Assembly: GCF_038002225.1 (NCBI RefSeq)
Contig: NZ_JBBOCA010000001.1
Span: forward strand, 5,332,001-5,396,000
Direction: 5' to 3'
Source of the DNA: Paenibacillus sp. FSL R7-0204
GTDB lineage: Bacteria > Bacillota > Bacilli > Paenibacillales > Paenibacillaceae
Length of the DNA: 64,000 nucleotides
The notes below the pieces were generated by a model. It saw nothing but the letters and a program-made list of their open reading frames with translations. It had not been told where the DNA came from and did not search any database. Shown in pieces: positions 9,078-18,200 of the stretch. The translations under genes were made by a program, and so were the position numbers. Position 1 is the first letter of the stretch, and each line of letters begins with the position of its first letter.

Positions 9078-9830
9078 TTAGACCGATTGTTTGGAGACAT
9101 GGGTATTCCCGGCAACATACAGAACCAGTGTCAGTATCAGAGCTGCACTTAACTGAATCAGAGGCATGCTTCCGGTAACATAGGTTCCTGATGAAGCCTT
9201 ATACACATAAGTCACCGGACTGAGATCCAAATAATAAGACCAGACGATTAACTGACGGACAGCGGCAGGGAACAAGCTTGCGGTCGTCCCCAGGAACCCG
9301 CCCAGCATGCCAAGACACAGGGCAAATGCCTGATTCTTCACCGCCAGCGATATCCATTGCTGCATCGCAATAATCAGCAGACTGGCAATCAGAGTACCCG
9401 CAGTGAACTGCAGCAGCAGGCCTGCCGGAAGCGGTTCTGCGAGTCTATGGAACATACCGAAGCCGGCAATAAAAACAACCTGGGCCAGAATGCCGTAAAG
9501 GATCAGACTTCCGGCACAGACGAATTTGGCGGCATACACCGTCTGGCGTCCGACAGAAGTAGTCATCAGCATTTTCCAGGTATCCCCTTTATGCTCCATG
9601 TCGCAAATCCTTGACACCACAATCGCCGACAGAATCGGCAGGAACAGCCCGTTCATGGACGAGAGGCTGAAAATCAGCGCTTCCCAGGTAGCATTGTCCG
9701 CACTCCGCGAGATCGAGATGCTCATGGACATGGCCGCCCAGCCCAGCTCGGCGGCCAGAAAGAGCGTCAGCATCGCCCACACTTTTCTCCGCCGGATTTT
9801 GTAGTATTCCAGGAACAAGGCTTTCATCAC
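9078..9830 (-). CDS. ABC-2 type permease, second subunit
   Basis: A 250-residue membrane protein with about six helices and the same opening pattern as its neighbour (MKALFLEYYKIRRRKVWAML, then RICDMEHKGDTWKML). Translation can start at GTG 9830, overlapping the ATPase stop as GTGA, or at ATG 9827, overlapping as TGATG; either way translation is coupled. With the paralogous permease and the ATPase it should form one exporter. It belongs to the group of lantibiotic-immunity and bacitracin-export permeases by pattern; identity is otherwise open. Confidence 0.82.
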   Translation of the reverse strand: MMKALFLEYYKIRRRKVWAMLTLFLAAELGWAAMSMSISISRSADNATWEALIFSLSSMNGLFLPILSAIVVSRICDMEHKGDTWKMLMTTSVGRQTVYAAKFVCAGSLILYGILAQVVFIAGFGMFHRLAEPLPAGLLLQFTAGTLIASLLIIAMQQWISLAVKNQAFALCLGMLGGFLGTTASLFPAAVRQLIVWSYYLDLSPVTYVYKASSGTYVTGSMPLIQLSAALILTLVLYVAGNTHVSKQSV

Positions 9831-10744
9831 AGACTCCGCTCCTTTCCGGTGAGATCCAGGAAGATATCCTCCAGGCTCTTCCTCGACTCCACGATCCGGC
9901 TCACAGCAATCTGGCCGGACACCAGAATCTCATTGACCCGGGCCACCTCAGAGTCCGGCATGGCGCTGAACACCAGCTGCTGCTCCTGCATTCTGGGCCT
10001 ATACCCGTGCTCCGACAATATCCGGACTGCCCGGGCGGGATCATCGATCCGAAAGTGAACCGCCGCCCGGTTCTGCGCCTGAAGCGCAGCCATCGCCCCC
10101 TGGAACAGCAGCTTGCCGTCACTGATGATGCCAACCGATGTAGCAGTCTGCTCAATCTCCGACAACAGGTGGCTGGATACCACAATCGTCATGTCATACT
10201 GGGCAGGCAAGGATTTAATCAGCTCCCGGATCTCTCCGATCCCCGCAGGATCGAGCCCATTCGTAGGCTCGTCCAGAATGAGCAGGCTCGGGAAAGCCAG
10301 CAAGGCCATAGCCAGACCCAGGCGCTGCTTCATTCCGAGTGAATACTGCCCGGCAGGCTTGTGCCGGTGATTGTCCAGCCGGACAATCTGCAGTACCTTA
10401 TCGATATTCTTGGCGGGAAGGCTGCGCAGCCGCTGCATTACCCGCAGATTCTCAAGCCCTGTCAGATGACCGTAATAGGAAGGCGACTCGATCAGCGAAC
10501 CCGTCCGGTTCAGAATCTCCAGCCGGTGGTTCCGCAGCTCTTGCCCGAACAGCTTAACGGTTCCTTGGGTGGGTTGCACCAGTCCCAGCAGCATCTTGAG
10601 CGTAGTCGTCTTCCCTGCTCCATTCGGACCAAGGAAGCCAAAAATCTCTCCCTGCTGCACCTTCAGATTTACCTGATCCACCCGGGGCGTTCCTCCATAG
10701 GTCTTGGTCAATTGCTGTGTCTCGATAATTGGATGAGTGTTCAT
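9827..10744 (-). CDS. ABC transporter ATP-binding protein, BcrA/lantibiotic-immunity type
   Basis: A 305-residue ATPase from ATG 10744. The frame is open to 10816 with another ATG at 10795, which has a better AAGG site, so the start is not settled. It shows Walker A (GPNGAGKTT), the Q loop, the signature YSLGMKQRLGLAMALL, Walker B (LLILDEPTNGLDP) and the switch His (VSSHLLSE). About 90 C-terminal residues after the ATPase fold end in SLEDIFLDLTG, the tail typical of drug and bacteriocin exporters. It should energise the two ABC-2 permeases downstream. Confidence 0.93.
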   Translation of the reverse strand: MNTHPIIETQQLTKTYGGTPRVDQVNLKVQQGEIFGFLGPNGAGKTTTLKMLLGLVQPTQGTVKLFGQELRNHRLEILNRTGSLIESPSYYGHLTGLENLRVMQRLRSLPAKNIDKVLQIVRLDNHRHKPAGQYSLGMKQRLGLAMALLAFPSLLILDEPTNGLDPAGIGEIRELIKSLPAQYDMTIVVSSHLLSEIEQTATSVGIISDGKLLFQGAMAALQAQNRAAVHFRIDDPARAVRILSEHGYRPRMQEQQLVFSAMPDSEVARVNEILVSGQIAVSRIVESRKSLEDIFLDLTGKERSL

Positions 10745-10916
10745 AGGTTTGTATTCAGCTCCATTTCTGCCAAGTCGGCTCTTGCTTCCAAGCATATAGG
10801 CCTTCCCTTGCTCCAAGCTGAAGATAACCTTACGCCTACCTTAAATACACCGGTTCCTCCCATTCTTCACTGCCAGATCGTGTATACTGATTCATGGGTG
10901 ATGACGATTGAATACA

Positions 10917-11621
10917 ATGAAGAACCGCAAAATAATGATCGTTGAGGACGAGCCAAAAATACGTGAGATGATCGAGCTCTTTTTACGAAAAGAAGGGTAT
11001 TACCGCATATATGCGGCTGGAGATTATAGCAGTGCCCTCGCCATGTGCCGCCAGGAAAAGCCGGATATCGCCATTCTTGATGTGATGCTGCCGGACGGGG
11101 ACGGGTTCTCGCTTCTCTCCGCCATACGCACCTTCTCTGATATGCCGGTCCTCTTCCTGTCGGCGCGCGGTGAAGATGAGGACAGACTGCTGGGACTGGG
11201 CCTTGGGGCAGACGATTATATCGTCAAGCCATTCCTGCCAAGGGAGTTAATGCTGCGTCTGACGGCTGTGCTGAAGCGGGTATATGCGCCCTCCGTTCCG
11301 GAGCGGCTTCCTGTCTTCAGGTCGGGGGAGCAGGTGGTGGATCTGGACAGCGCTGTGGTACGAAGAGACGGCCAGGAGCTGCCCCTGACGGCTAAGGAGC
11401 ACGCCATTCTGGTCAAGCTCTATGAGAACCGCGGCCGGATTGTGACCAGCGATGCCCTCTGCCTGGCGGTATGGGGCGACGACAGCTACGGGTATGAGAA
11501 TACTTTAATGGTACATATCCGGCGTATCCGCGAGAAGATCGAAGCAGACCCTTCGAAGCCGGTGCAATTGCTGACGGTTAGAGGGCTTGGGTATAAGCTC
11601 ATAGTGCAGGAGGCGCTCTAA
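10917..11621 (+). CDS. OmpR/PhoB-family response regulator
   Basis: A 234-residue regulator: receiver domain with acidic pocket VEDEP and phosphorylated Asp in AILDVMLPDGDG near residue 55, Lys in YIVKPF, then a winged helix (ELPLTAKEHAILVKLYENRG; YENTLMVHIRRIREKIE). The start is ambiguous: ATG 10917, or TTG 10908 nearer a GGTGATG site. The stop overlaps the kinase start as TAATG, so the two proteins are translationally coupled. Being divergent from the ABC-2 exporter suggests it controls that operon in response to an envelope-active compound. Confidence 0.93.
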   Translation: MKNRKIMIVEDEPKIREMIELFLRKEGYYRIYAAGDYSSALAMCRQEKPDIAILDVMLPDGDGFSLLSAIRTFSDMPVLFLSARGEDEDRLLGLGLGADDYIVKPFLPRELMLRLTAVLKRVYAPSVPERLPVFRSGEQVVDLDSAVVRRDGQELPLTAKEHAILVKLYENRGRIVTSDALCLAVWGDDSYGYENTLMVHIRRIREKIEADPSKPVQLLTVRGLGYKLIVQEAL

Positions 11622-13003
11622 TGGACAGTGCGGTCCGGATTTTACGCAAATTCGTAGGCTCCACCCTGCTGGTCTCTGCGCTCCTGCTCCTGTTCAATCT
11701 GATTCTGCTCGGCTCGCTAATCTTCAAGGAGACCCATCAGGAGGCTTCGCCGGAGAAGGTCGTAAGGGAAATATCCTCAGATCTGCAAGGGTCAGACGGC
11801 AAGTACTCCCTTAATCCCAAGGCGGCCGCGCTGCTTCAGCAGAACCGGGCCTGGGCCATGCTGCTGGATGCCGGAGGCAAGGTAACCTGGAGTGAGCAGC
11901 TGCCGCCGGAGATTCCGCACGCTTACAACATGATAGAGGTGGCGAAGTTCTCACGCTACTACTTGCTGGAATATCCTGTGTATATGTGGGAGCATCCAGA
12001 AGGACTTCTTGTCGTAGGCTATCCTAAATATTCATATGAAAAATATCAGCTCGGATACATGACAGACTGGCTGCGCTCCCTTCCCTTAAGAGTGCTGCTG
12101 CTCCTGATCTGCAATGTGGTACTGGCTGTGGCCCTCTCCTTGTTCATCGGCACCCGGCTGATCCGCAATATCCGGCCCCTGATCAACAGCATTCATGCCC
12201 TGGCCAAAGACAAGCCGGTTAACCTGGAGACTGCCGGACTCTTCAGTGATTTGTCCGAGAGCATTAATTCGGCTTCCGCTACCCTGCAGACCCGGAGCTC
12301 GCAGCTGAAATCACGGGATGAAGCCCGCTCCAACTGGATCGCCGGGATCTCCCATGACATCCGCACCCCGCTCTCGATGATCCTTGGCTACGCGAGCACT
12401 CTGGAGGAACAAGACAACCTGACCGGAGAGCAACGCCAGCAGGCTGCCATCATCCGCCGCCAAGGCGAGCAGCTAAGGTCGCTGGTGAGCGACTTAAATC
12501 TCGTCTCTATGCTGGAGTATGACATGCAGCCGTTACAGCTTAAGCCGGTCCGCTTATCCGCTCTGGCCCGGACCGTGGTATCCGACTTCCTTAATAACGG
12601 CCTGGAGGAGCGGTATACGATTGACCTCTGCCTTACAGATGAGAGCCTGCAGGTGATGGGCGATGAGAAGCTGCTGTACCGTGCGGTAAGTAATCTGGTC
12701 CAGAACAGCATCCGGCATAACCCGGATGGGTGCCGGATTGTGGTTAGCATCCTCCGCAGCAAGGAAGACTCCTGTTTCGCCTTGTCTGTAACGGACAATG
12801 GTCAGGGTGTTCCGGCGGAGCACTTGCCGGAGCTGGTCCTGCTGCCTTACTCCGGGAAGCGGACCCGCCCCGTCCGGCAGGGCCACGGGCTTGGCCTCCC
12901 GATGGTCGCCCGCATTGCCGAAGCCCATAAAGGCAAGCTTGTTCTGGAGAACAACACCGGCCACGGACTGCGGGCCACCCTGCAGTTTCCCCCTTTGGCG
13001 TGA
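11621..13003 (+). CDS. Sensor histidine kinase, exporter-linked
   Basis: A 460-residue kinase whose ATG follows a perfect AGGAGG at 7 bases. It has a first membrane helix (LLVSALLLLFNLILLGSLIF), an outside domain of about 125 residues, a second helix (VLLLLICNVVLAVALSLFIG), the H box WIAGISHDIRTPLSMILGYA near residue 248, and N and G boxes (NLVQNSIRHNPDG; GHGLGLPMVARIAEAH). This topology, with a substantial extracellular domain, differs from the short two-helix BceS sensors. It likely detects an antimicrobial or cell-wall signal for the divergent ABC exporter. Confidence 0.9.
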   Translation: MDSAVRILRKFVGSTLLVSALLLLFNLILLGSLIFKETHQEASPEKVVREISSDLQGSDGKYSLNPKAAALLQQNRAWAMLLDAGGKVTWSEQLPPEIPHAYNMIEVAKFSRYYLLEYPVYMWEHPEGLLVVGYPKYSYEKYQLGYMTDWLRSLPLRVLLLLICNVVLAVALSLFIGTRLIRNIRPLINSIHALAKDKPVNLETAGLFSDLSESINSASATLQTRSSQLKSRDEARSNWIAGISHDIRTPLSMILGYASTLEEQDNLTGEQRQQAAIIRRQGEQLRSLVSDLNLVSMLEYDMQPLQLKPVRLSALARTVVSDFLNNGLEERYTIDLCLTDESLQVMGDEKLLYRAVSNLVQNSIRHNPDGCRIVVSILRSKEDSCFALSVTDNGQGVPAEHLPELVLLPYSGKRTRPVRQGHGLGLPMVARIAEAHKGKLVLENNTGHGLRATLQFPPLA

Positions 13004-13023
13004 AGACGGATTGATAACGAATA

Positions 13024-13054
13024 GAAGAGCCTCTTGCGGCGCAAGAGGTTCTTC
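13024..13054 (+). terminator. Hairpin after the two-component operon
   Basis: A 14-base stem (GAAGAGCCTCTTGC with GCAAGAGGTTCTTC, one G-T pair) with a GGC loop begins 20 bases past the kinase stop. Only a short CATTTA follows, so termination may be weak or factor-assisted. Confidence 0.6.
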
Positions 13055-13142
13055 CATTTAGGCTAAAATCCTCTCTCCAAGATTCCCCATTTTCTGCTAT
13101 GCTAATAGAAATCCAAAGTAGAAGCAGGAGGCGCGCAATAGA

Positions 13143-13706
13143 ATGGATGCATTTCAGTACGAGCTTACATCTGAGACAGCTATCAACTTGAGATATGAGT
13201 ATGGAGGTGAATATTTTACATTCAACCTGTTCCGGGATGACAGCGGGTGGGTGCTACATCCGTTTGACGGGATGCTGCTGAGGAATCAGGCAATGTGTAC
13301 GCTGGTTGCGCAGGAGCTGTTCAAGCACAAGCCTTTTCAGGTGATGCTGGCCAAGGAAGGAATTCTGTTCACCGACATACGCTCCACGGTCAATCTGGAT
13401 AATGTCAGCGCGCCGGTTGCCGCACGCAATGAACGCGAGTCACGCGGTAATCCTGCAGACGACCTGATGGAATTCGTTCAGCAGCACTCGATTGAAGAGG
13501 TCATTGACTACGAATGCAAGCTGGTGGGGAGCCGTATCTCCTTTTACCAAGAAATTCTACAGCGCATGTTCATGGACAACCTCGGTCCCTCGGACCCCGA
13601 GTTCCAGAAGATACAGGATATTGTACGGATCTACGAGCAATCCCTGGAGCGCCTGACGGATCTGAATGGTCCCAATCTGGATACCGGAAGCCGGGGCAGA
13701 TTCTGA
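13143..13706 (+). CDS. Uncharacterised protein next to TerD-family gene
   Basis: A 187-residue soluble protein that I do not recognise. It starts at ATG 13143 with GGAGG eleven bases upstream. The N-terminal half alternates aromatic and charged residues (GGEYFTFNLFRDDSGWVLHPFDGMLL in part), suggesting a beta-sheet domain; the C-terminal half (residues 100-180) looks all-helical with heptad-like spacing (EEVIDYECKLVGSRISFYQE). No signal peptide or membrane helix is seen. It precedes the TerD-like gene by 55 bases on the same strand, so the two may be cotranscribed and functionally linked. Confidence 0.7.
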   Translation: MDAFQYELTSETAINLRYEYGGEYFTFNLFRDDSGWVLHPFDGMLLRNQAMCTLVAQELFKHKPFQVMLAKEGILFTDIRSTVNLDNVSAPVAARNERESRGNPADDLMEFVQQHSIEEVIDYECKLVGSRISFYQEILQRMFMDNLGPSDPEFQKIQDIVRIYEQSLERLTDLNGPNLDTGSRGRF

Positions 13707-13761
13707 GTCTGCCACCCGCACTTATACATGCTTGAACTACTCATAGGAAAGGCTGGTACTC

Positions 13762-15078
13762 ATGACACTTGAGCTTATCAAGGGGCAAAAATGCAGCTTA
13801 ACCAAAGACAATCCTCTACTCGGCCGCATCATCGTAGGCATGGGCTGGAATGAGGCAAGGGCTGGGGTCGAGATTGATTTCTCCGTTTTTTTACTTACCG
13901 CGTCGCAGAAGGTTGCAACAGAGAAGGATCTTATTTTCTATGGCAATCCTGCGGCCCCGGACCAGTCTGTAGTGATATTGCCGCCCGCGCAACGAGTCCA
14001 TAGCGGACCCGCTGACAATACACAAATTGCTGTAGAGCTTAGTCTAATTCCTGCGGAGGTTGAGCGGATTGCCTTTGCCCTGACGATCTATGAGGCAGAA
14101 TCAAGACAGCAGAGCTTCTCGCTGCTCTCCGATCCCTATCTGCGCATTATGAACGCTGCGGATGGAACGGAGCTCCTCCAGTACCGCCTGGGCGGCGGTT
14201 ATTCCGTGGAGACTGCCATTGTGGCAGGGGAGATCTACAGATATCAGAACGAATGGAAATTCAGCGCGGTCGGCTCCGGTTATGCGGGAGGCTTAGCCGC
14301 GCTCTGCCACAGCTACGGAATACAGGTCAAGGACATCCTGCCCGTTGTTCAAGCTTCCAGAACAGCCGAACCTGCCCGCAACTCCCCCTTTGTTCTTCCG
14401 GAGCTGCGGTCACGGCCTAAGCCGGTCGATTCATTGCCTCCCGCAGCACCAGCCGCTCCTTCCGCTCCTTCCGCTTCGCCCTTGAACCCGGACACCATCG
14501 TACTCAAGCGGCACGGGGAGACCCTCCGCCTCCAGCAGGGAGCAGGAGCCGCAGGAGAGATTCTTATCAATCTTAAATGGCTTCAGACTCCATCCTCCGG
14601 GTGGTTCGGAAGCAGAGGAATTGACCTGGATCTGGGCTGCCTGTTCGAGCTGAAGAACGGCCTTAAAGGTACGGTCCAGGCGCTTGGCGAATCGTTCGGC
14701 AGCTTGAACCGCCCGCCTTACATCTCGCTGGACGGGGATGACCGCACCGGCTCCATCGCCACTGGCGAGAACCTGCGGATTAACGGCCATCACCTGTCCG
14801 AGATCAGCCGGATCGTCATCTTTGCTTTTATCTATGAAGGCGTTACGAACTGGTCACAAGCCGGCGCCGTTATAACCATCTGCCAGCAGGGCGGGCCGGA
14901 GATCAAGGTGCAGCTGGACGAGCATAACAACGATAAGGGAATGTGCGCCATTGCCATGCTTCACAGCCAGCCGGATGGTAGCTTCAGCGTGGAACGGCTT
15001 GTGGAGTATTTCAGCGGACACGAGGAGCTGGATCAGCGTTACCACTGGAATCTGCGGTGGGAGCCCGGGAGTAAGTAG
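13762..15078 (+). CDS. TerD-family tandem protein (tellurium/stress-resistance type)
   Basis: A 438-residue cytoplasmic protein. Residues 1-195 are a TerD domain: MTLELIKGQKCSLTK, GWNEARAGVEIDFSVFLL, and acidic loops that in the family bind calcium. A Pro/Ala/Ser linker (about 200-245) joins a second, related domain (residues 250-438: GEILINLKWLQTP, IDLDLGCLFELKNG, ISLDGDDRTG, ITICQQGGPEIKVQL), which resembles TerA. TerD and TerA are usually separate genes of the ter stress locus; here they seem fused. Known ter genes are linked to tellurite, phage and envelope stress. No other ter genes are present, so function here is uncertain. Confidence 0.82.
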   Translation: MTLELIKGQKCSLTKDNPLLGRIIVGMGWNEARAGVEIDFSVFLLTASQKVATEKDLIFYGNPAAPDQSVVILPPAQRVHSGPADNTQIAVELSLIPAEVERIAFALTIYEAESRQQSFSLLSDPYLRIMNAADGTELLQYRLGGGYSVETAIVAGEIYRYQNEWKFSAVGSGYAGGLAALCHSYGIQVKDILPVVQASRTAEPARNSPFVLPELRSRPKPVDSLPPAAPAAPSAPSASPLNPDTIVLKRHGETLRLQQGAGAAGEILINLKWLQTPSSGWFGSRGIDLDLGCLFELKNGLKGTVQALGESFGSLNRPPYISLDGDDRTGSIATGENLRINGHHLSEISRIVIFAFIYEGVTNWSQAGAVITICQQGGPEIKVQLDEHNNDKGMCAIAMLHSQPDGSFSVERLVEYFSGHEELDQRYHWNLRWEPGSK

Positions 15079-15161
15079 GCAGCAAGTAGCGGCCAGCATG
15101 ATCAGGAACAACGTCCCCTGGCAGGCGGATGATACCGCCGATAGTGCTGAGCCACCTTCTG

Positions 15162-15230
15162 CCGGACCAATGTGGTCGGTTTTTCGATTACATTGGGCCC
15201 ACTCGCCTTCGCGGCGGACCAATATTGCAT
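15162..15230. repeat. Dispersed copy of the 51-bp palindromic repeat
   Basis: This intergenic block (TGTGGTCGGTTTTTCGATTACA in two degenerate arms around TTTTT, then CATTGGGCCCACTCGCC and a second partial unit) aligns along its length with the unit of the tandem array at 39994-40330. It lies between the convergent TerD and SLH genes and shows that the repeat family is dispersed. Confidence 0.55.
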
Positions 15231-15244
15231 TCAGCTCAGCACAA

Positions 15245-15283
15245 AACAGCCCCTCCACCGTCTTCTGACGGGGAAGGGCTGTT
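15245..15283 (-). terminator. Intrinsic terminator of the SLH gene
   Basis: Stem AACAGCCC / GGGCTGTT with an inner CGTC / GACG pair around TTCT, followed on the minus strand by TGTTTTG. It begins 11 bases past the stop codon of the SLH-protein gene and may also serve the convergent TerD gene. Confidence 0.8.
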
Positions 15284-15293
15284 GGTGTATTCA

Positions 15294-18200
15294 TTATTCT
15301 GCAGAATGATCTACAGAAGCTGCCTGGATGCTGCCGAATGCCCAGTAGCTCGCCGGGACATCTGTCCATTTCTGGACTGCGCTGGTCAGCGGAGCGATAT
15401 CAAGGGCACGGTTAACGATGGTTACCGCTTCTGCACGCGTTAACGTCTGGTCTGGACGGAACGTGCCGTCTTCGTAACCGGTGATCATGCCAGCCTGGGA
15501 CATCCGCTCAACGGCTGCCTGAGCCCAGTGTCCGGCAATATCGCTGAAGCCTGCCGCATGGTCTTGTGCGCTTGTAATCAAGCGGGACAAGATGGTCGCC
15601 ATTTCAGCTCTTGTAATCGTCTGGTTAGGCTTGAAGCTGCCGCCCCCATAACCTTTCATGATGCCGCTTCGCGTCACTTGACCGATTGCTTCTGCCGCCC
15701 AGTGTCCGGCAGGAACATCGGAATACGCTACGCCAGCAGTAACTGCGGACTGGCTGAAGGTGCGGGCAATGATGCTGGCCGCTTCTGCCCGGGTAATGCT
15801 GTTCCCTGGCTTGAAGGTGCCGTCGGCATAACCCGTCATATACGCCTTCACCTGTACCGCAGGATCTTGTGCAAGTACAACGGTAAAGGTACTGAATTTG
15901 CTGATGCTAAATTGAATGCCTGACTTTCCGGTCTGGCCGAAAGGTACGATCTCGCCCTTGACCAATTCTTTGGTGCCGTCGCTGTGCTGGATAAAGACCG
16001 CAAGTGCCTTCAGTTGCTCCGCAGTTAACGAAGTGTTATTAAGCGGTAATACCAGCGTAACCGGACGGCTCTGCAGATTGGTCTCAATCGTTACAGGACG
16101 GCTTACCAACGTAACTGTAGCACCGCGGGATACACTCTGCACCTGTGCTTTTGCAAGAGCTTCAACCTCTGCGCTCTGCTGCGATGTCTTCAATGGAACG
16201 AGGTTGAAGTAAATATCTGTACCGAATCCAGCCATCGAGCTGCCCGGCACCTTCACCTCAGCATTCACTGTGAAAAGATCCAGCATAATCTGATTATCAG
16301 CAAATTGCTTGCTGGAAGTTACCGGAATGGTCAATCTGGTTCCAGCCACCTCATCATTCTTATCAGGCACGATGATTTTGGCAATATTAGACCCGGCAGC
16401 CTTAAGCTCATTGACCGCGCGAATCGCTTGCTCCAATGTGAACGTAAGAATGTCACTCTTCACACCATTTGCATCCTTAGTGCGGGTAATGACAACGGAG
16501 GATACCATGGAGCCTTGAGCGGCGCCGTTCTCAACGTTCGCACTAATGCTTTCAGTCTGCGGGGTAGGTGTCGGTACCGGAGCCGGGGCTGCCGGTCCTG
16601 GTCCTGGACTACCTGGTTCTGGAGTACTGGTTGGCACCGGAACAGGAACTGCCGAGAAGCTCCAGACCTTACTATCGGCAAGTCCTGCATAGCTGTTACC
16701 TGATTCATCTGTAAAAGCACCCGGCTCGATCAGCACATAATAGCTGCCGCCCTGCTTAAGCAGGCCGTTCGTGTTGATACTGACGGTTGAGTTCGCAATC
16801 GAAACTAGCGTCTTATCGTCCGCTTTAATCGACTTAACGACCTCACCGTTCTCTGCATTTACAATCTCAATATTACCTTTTCCAGCAAGCACATTCTCGT
16901 TAAAAGTCAGTGAGAGCGCAGCAGATACAGGTACATGCGTTGCACTGCCTGCCGGACTGTAAGAGGTCACTACAGGCGCTGCTGTGTCTGGTGCACTGGT
17001 AGTCACAAACCGCCAGGCGTTAATGCCTGCAATGCCGGCATAACTGTTGCCCGCGTTATCTGTAAATGCTCCCTCTGTAACCCGTACAAAGTAGCTTGTC
17101 CCATGCTCCAGATTATCCGCCGGGTTGATGGTTACTACATTGTTCAGGATCGTTACCCTGTCCGAAAGGGCAGGGATCACCACTACCGGATGAATATCAT
17201 CGGTGCTGCGGAAAATCTCAATAGTACCCGCTGCTGCCCGTACATTTTCGCTGAAGCTAAGGACCAGATTCGTGTTCACTGCCACTTCGGTGGCCCATGG
17301 CTCCGGTGAATATGTGATCACCGTTGGCGAGATCCGATCCGGTGCATCAGTGGTTGTGAACTGCCAGACTGTACTCTCCGCATTACCGGCATAGCCGTTG
17401 CCTGCGAGATCAGTAAATGCCGCGGCTCCAATCTGTACATAGTAACTCGCACCATACTTCAGATCATCCGTAGGGTTAATCGTCACTACATTGCTGTGAA
17501 TAGTTACATTCCCGGAAGCTGCAGGAATCGTCGCTACCGGTGCATGATTCGCACTATTGTAAATGACGATATTGCCTTCTCCAGCCTTTACATTCTCACT
17601 GAAGGTAAGCTCCAGATTAGCTCCAATAGCTACACCTGTTGCACCATTCGCAGGTGTGTACGTGTTCAACACAGGTGCAGTTGTATCCGGCGCAGCCGGG
17701 GTGCTGAACTGCCAGGTTGTACTGTCCGCAATTCCGGAGTAGAAGTTGCCGGATAGATCTGCGAAGGCATCTCCTGTAATTCTCACATAGTAGCTTGTAC
17801 CATACTCCAGATGTTGAGCCAGGTGGATGGTTGCTTTGTTGTTCAGAATGATTGCTTTGCTGGCAGCAATAGTAGCTACCGCTTTGTCGGAGTCAGGGCT
17901 GTAGATCTTAATGCTGCCTTCCCCTGCCCTTACATTCTCGCTGAAAGTAAGCTCCAGATCACTTCCAACCGCTACATCTGCTGCACCGTTCGCAGGCGAG
18001 TATGTGCTTACGATTGGGGCTGTCGTATCCGGCCGGCTGGTTGTTGTAAACCGCCAGGTGGTATTGTTCGTGATACCGGCATAGCTGTTGCCTGCCATAT
18101 CCGTAAATGTACCATTATCAATCATCACATAGTAGGTCGCACTGTAAACCAGATTCCCCTGGTGATTGATCGTTACTATATTGCCGTCAATGGTTACATC

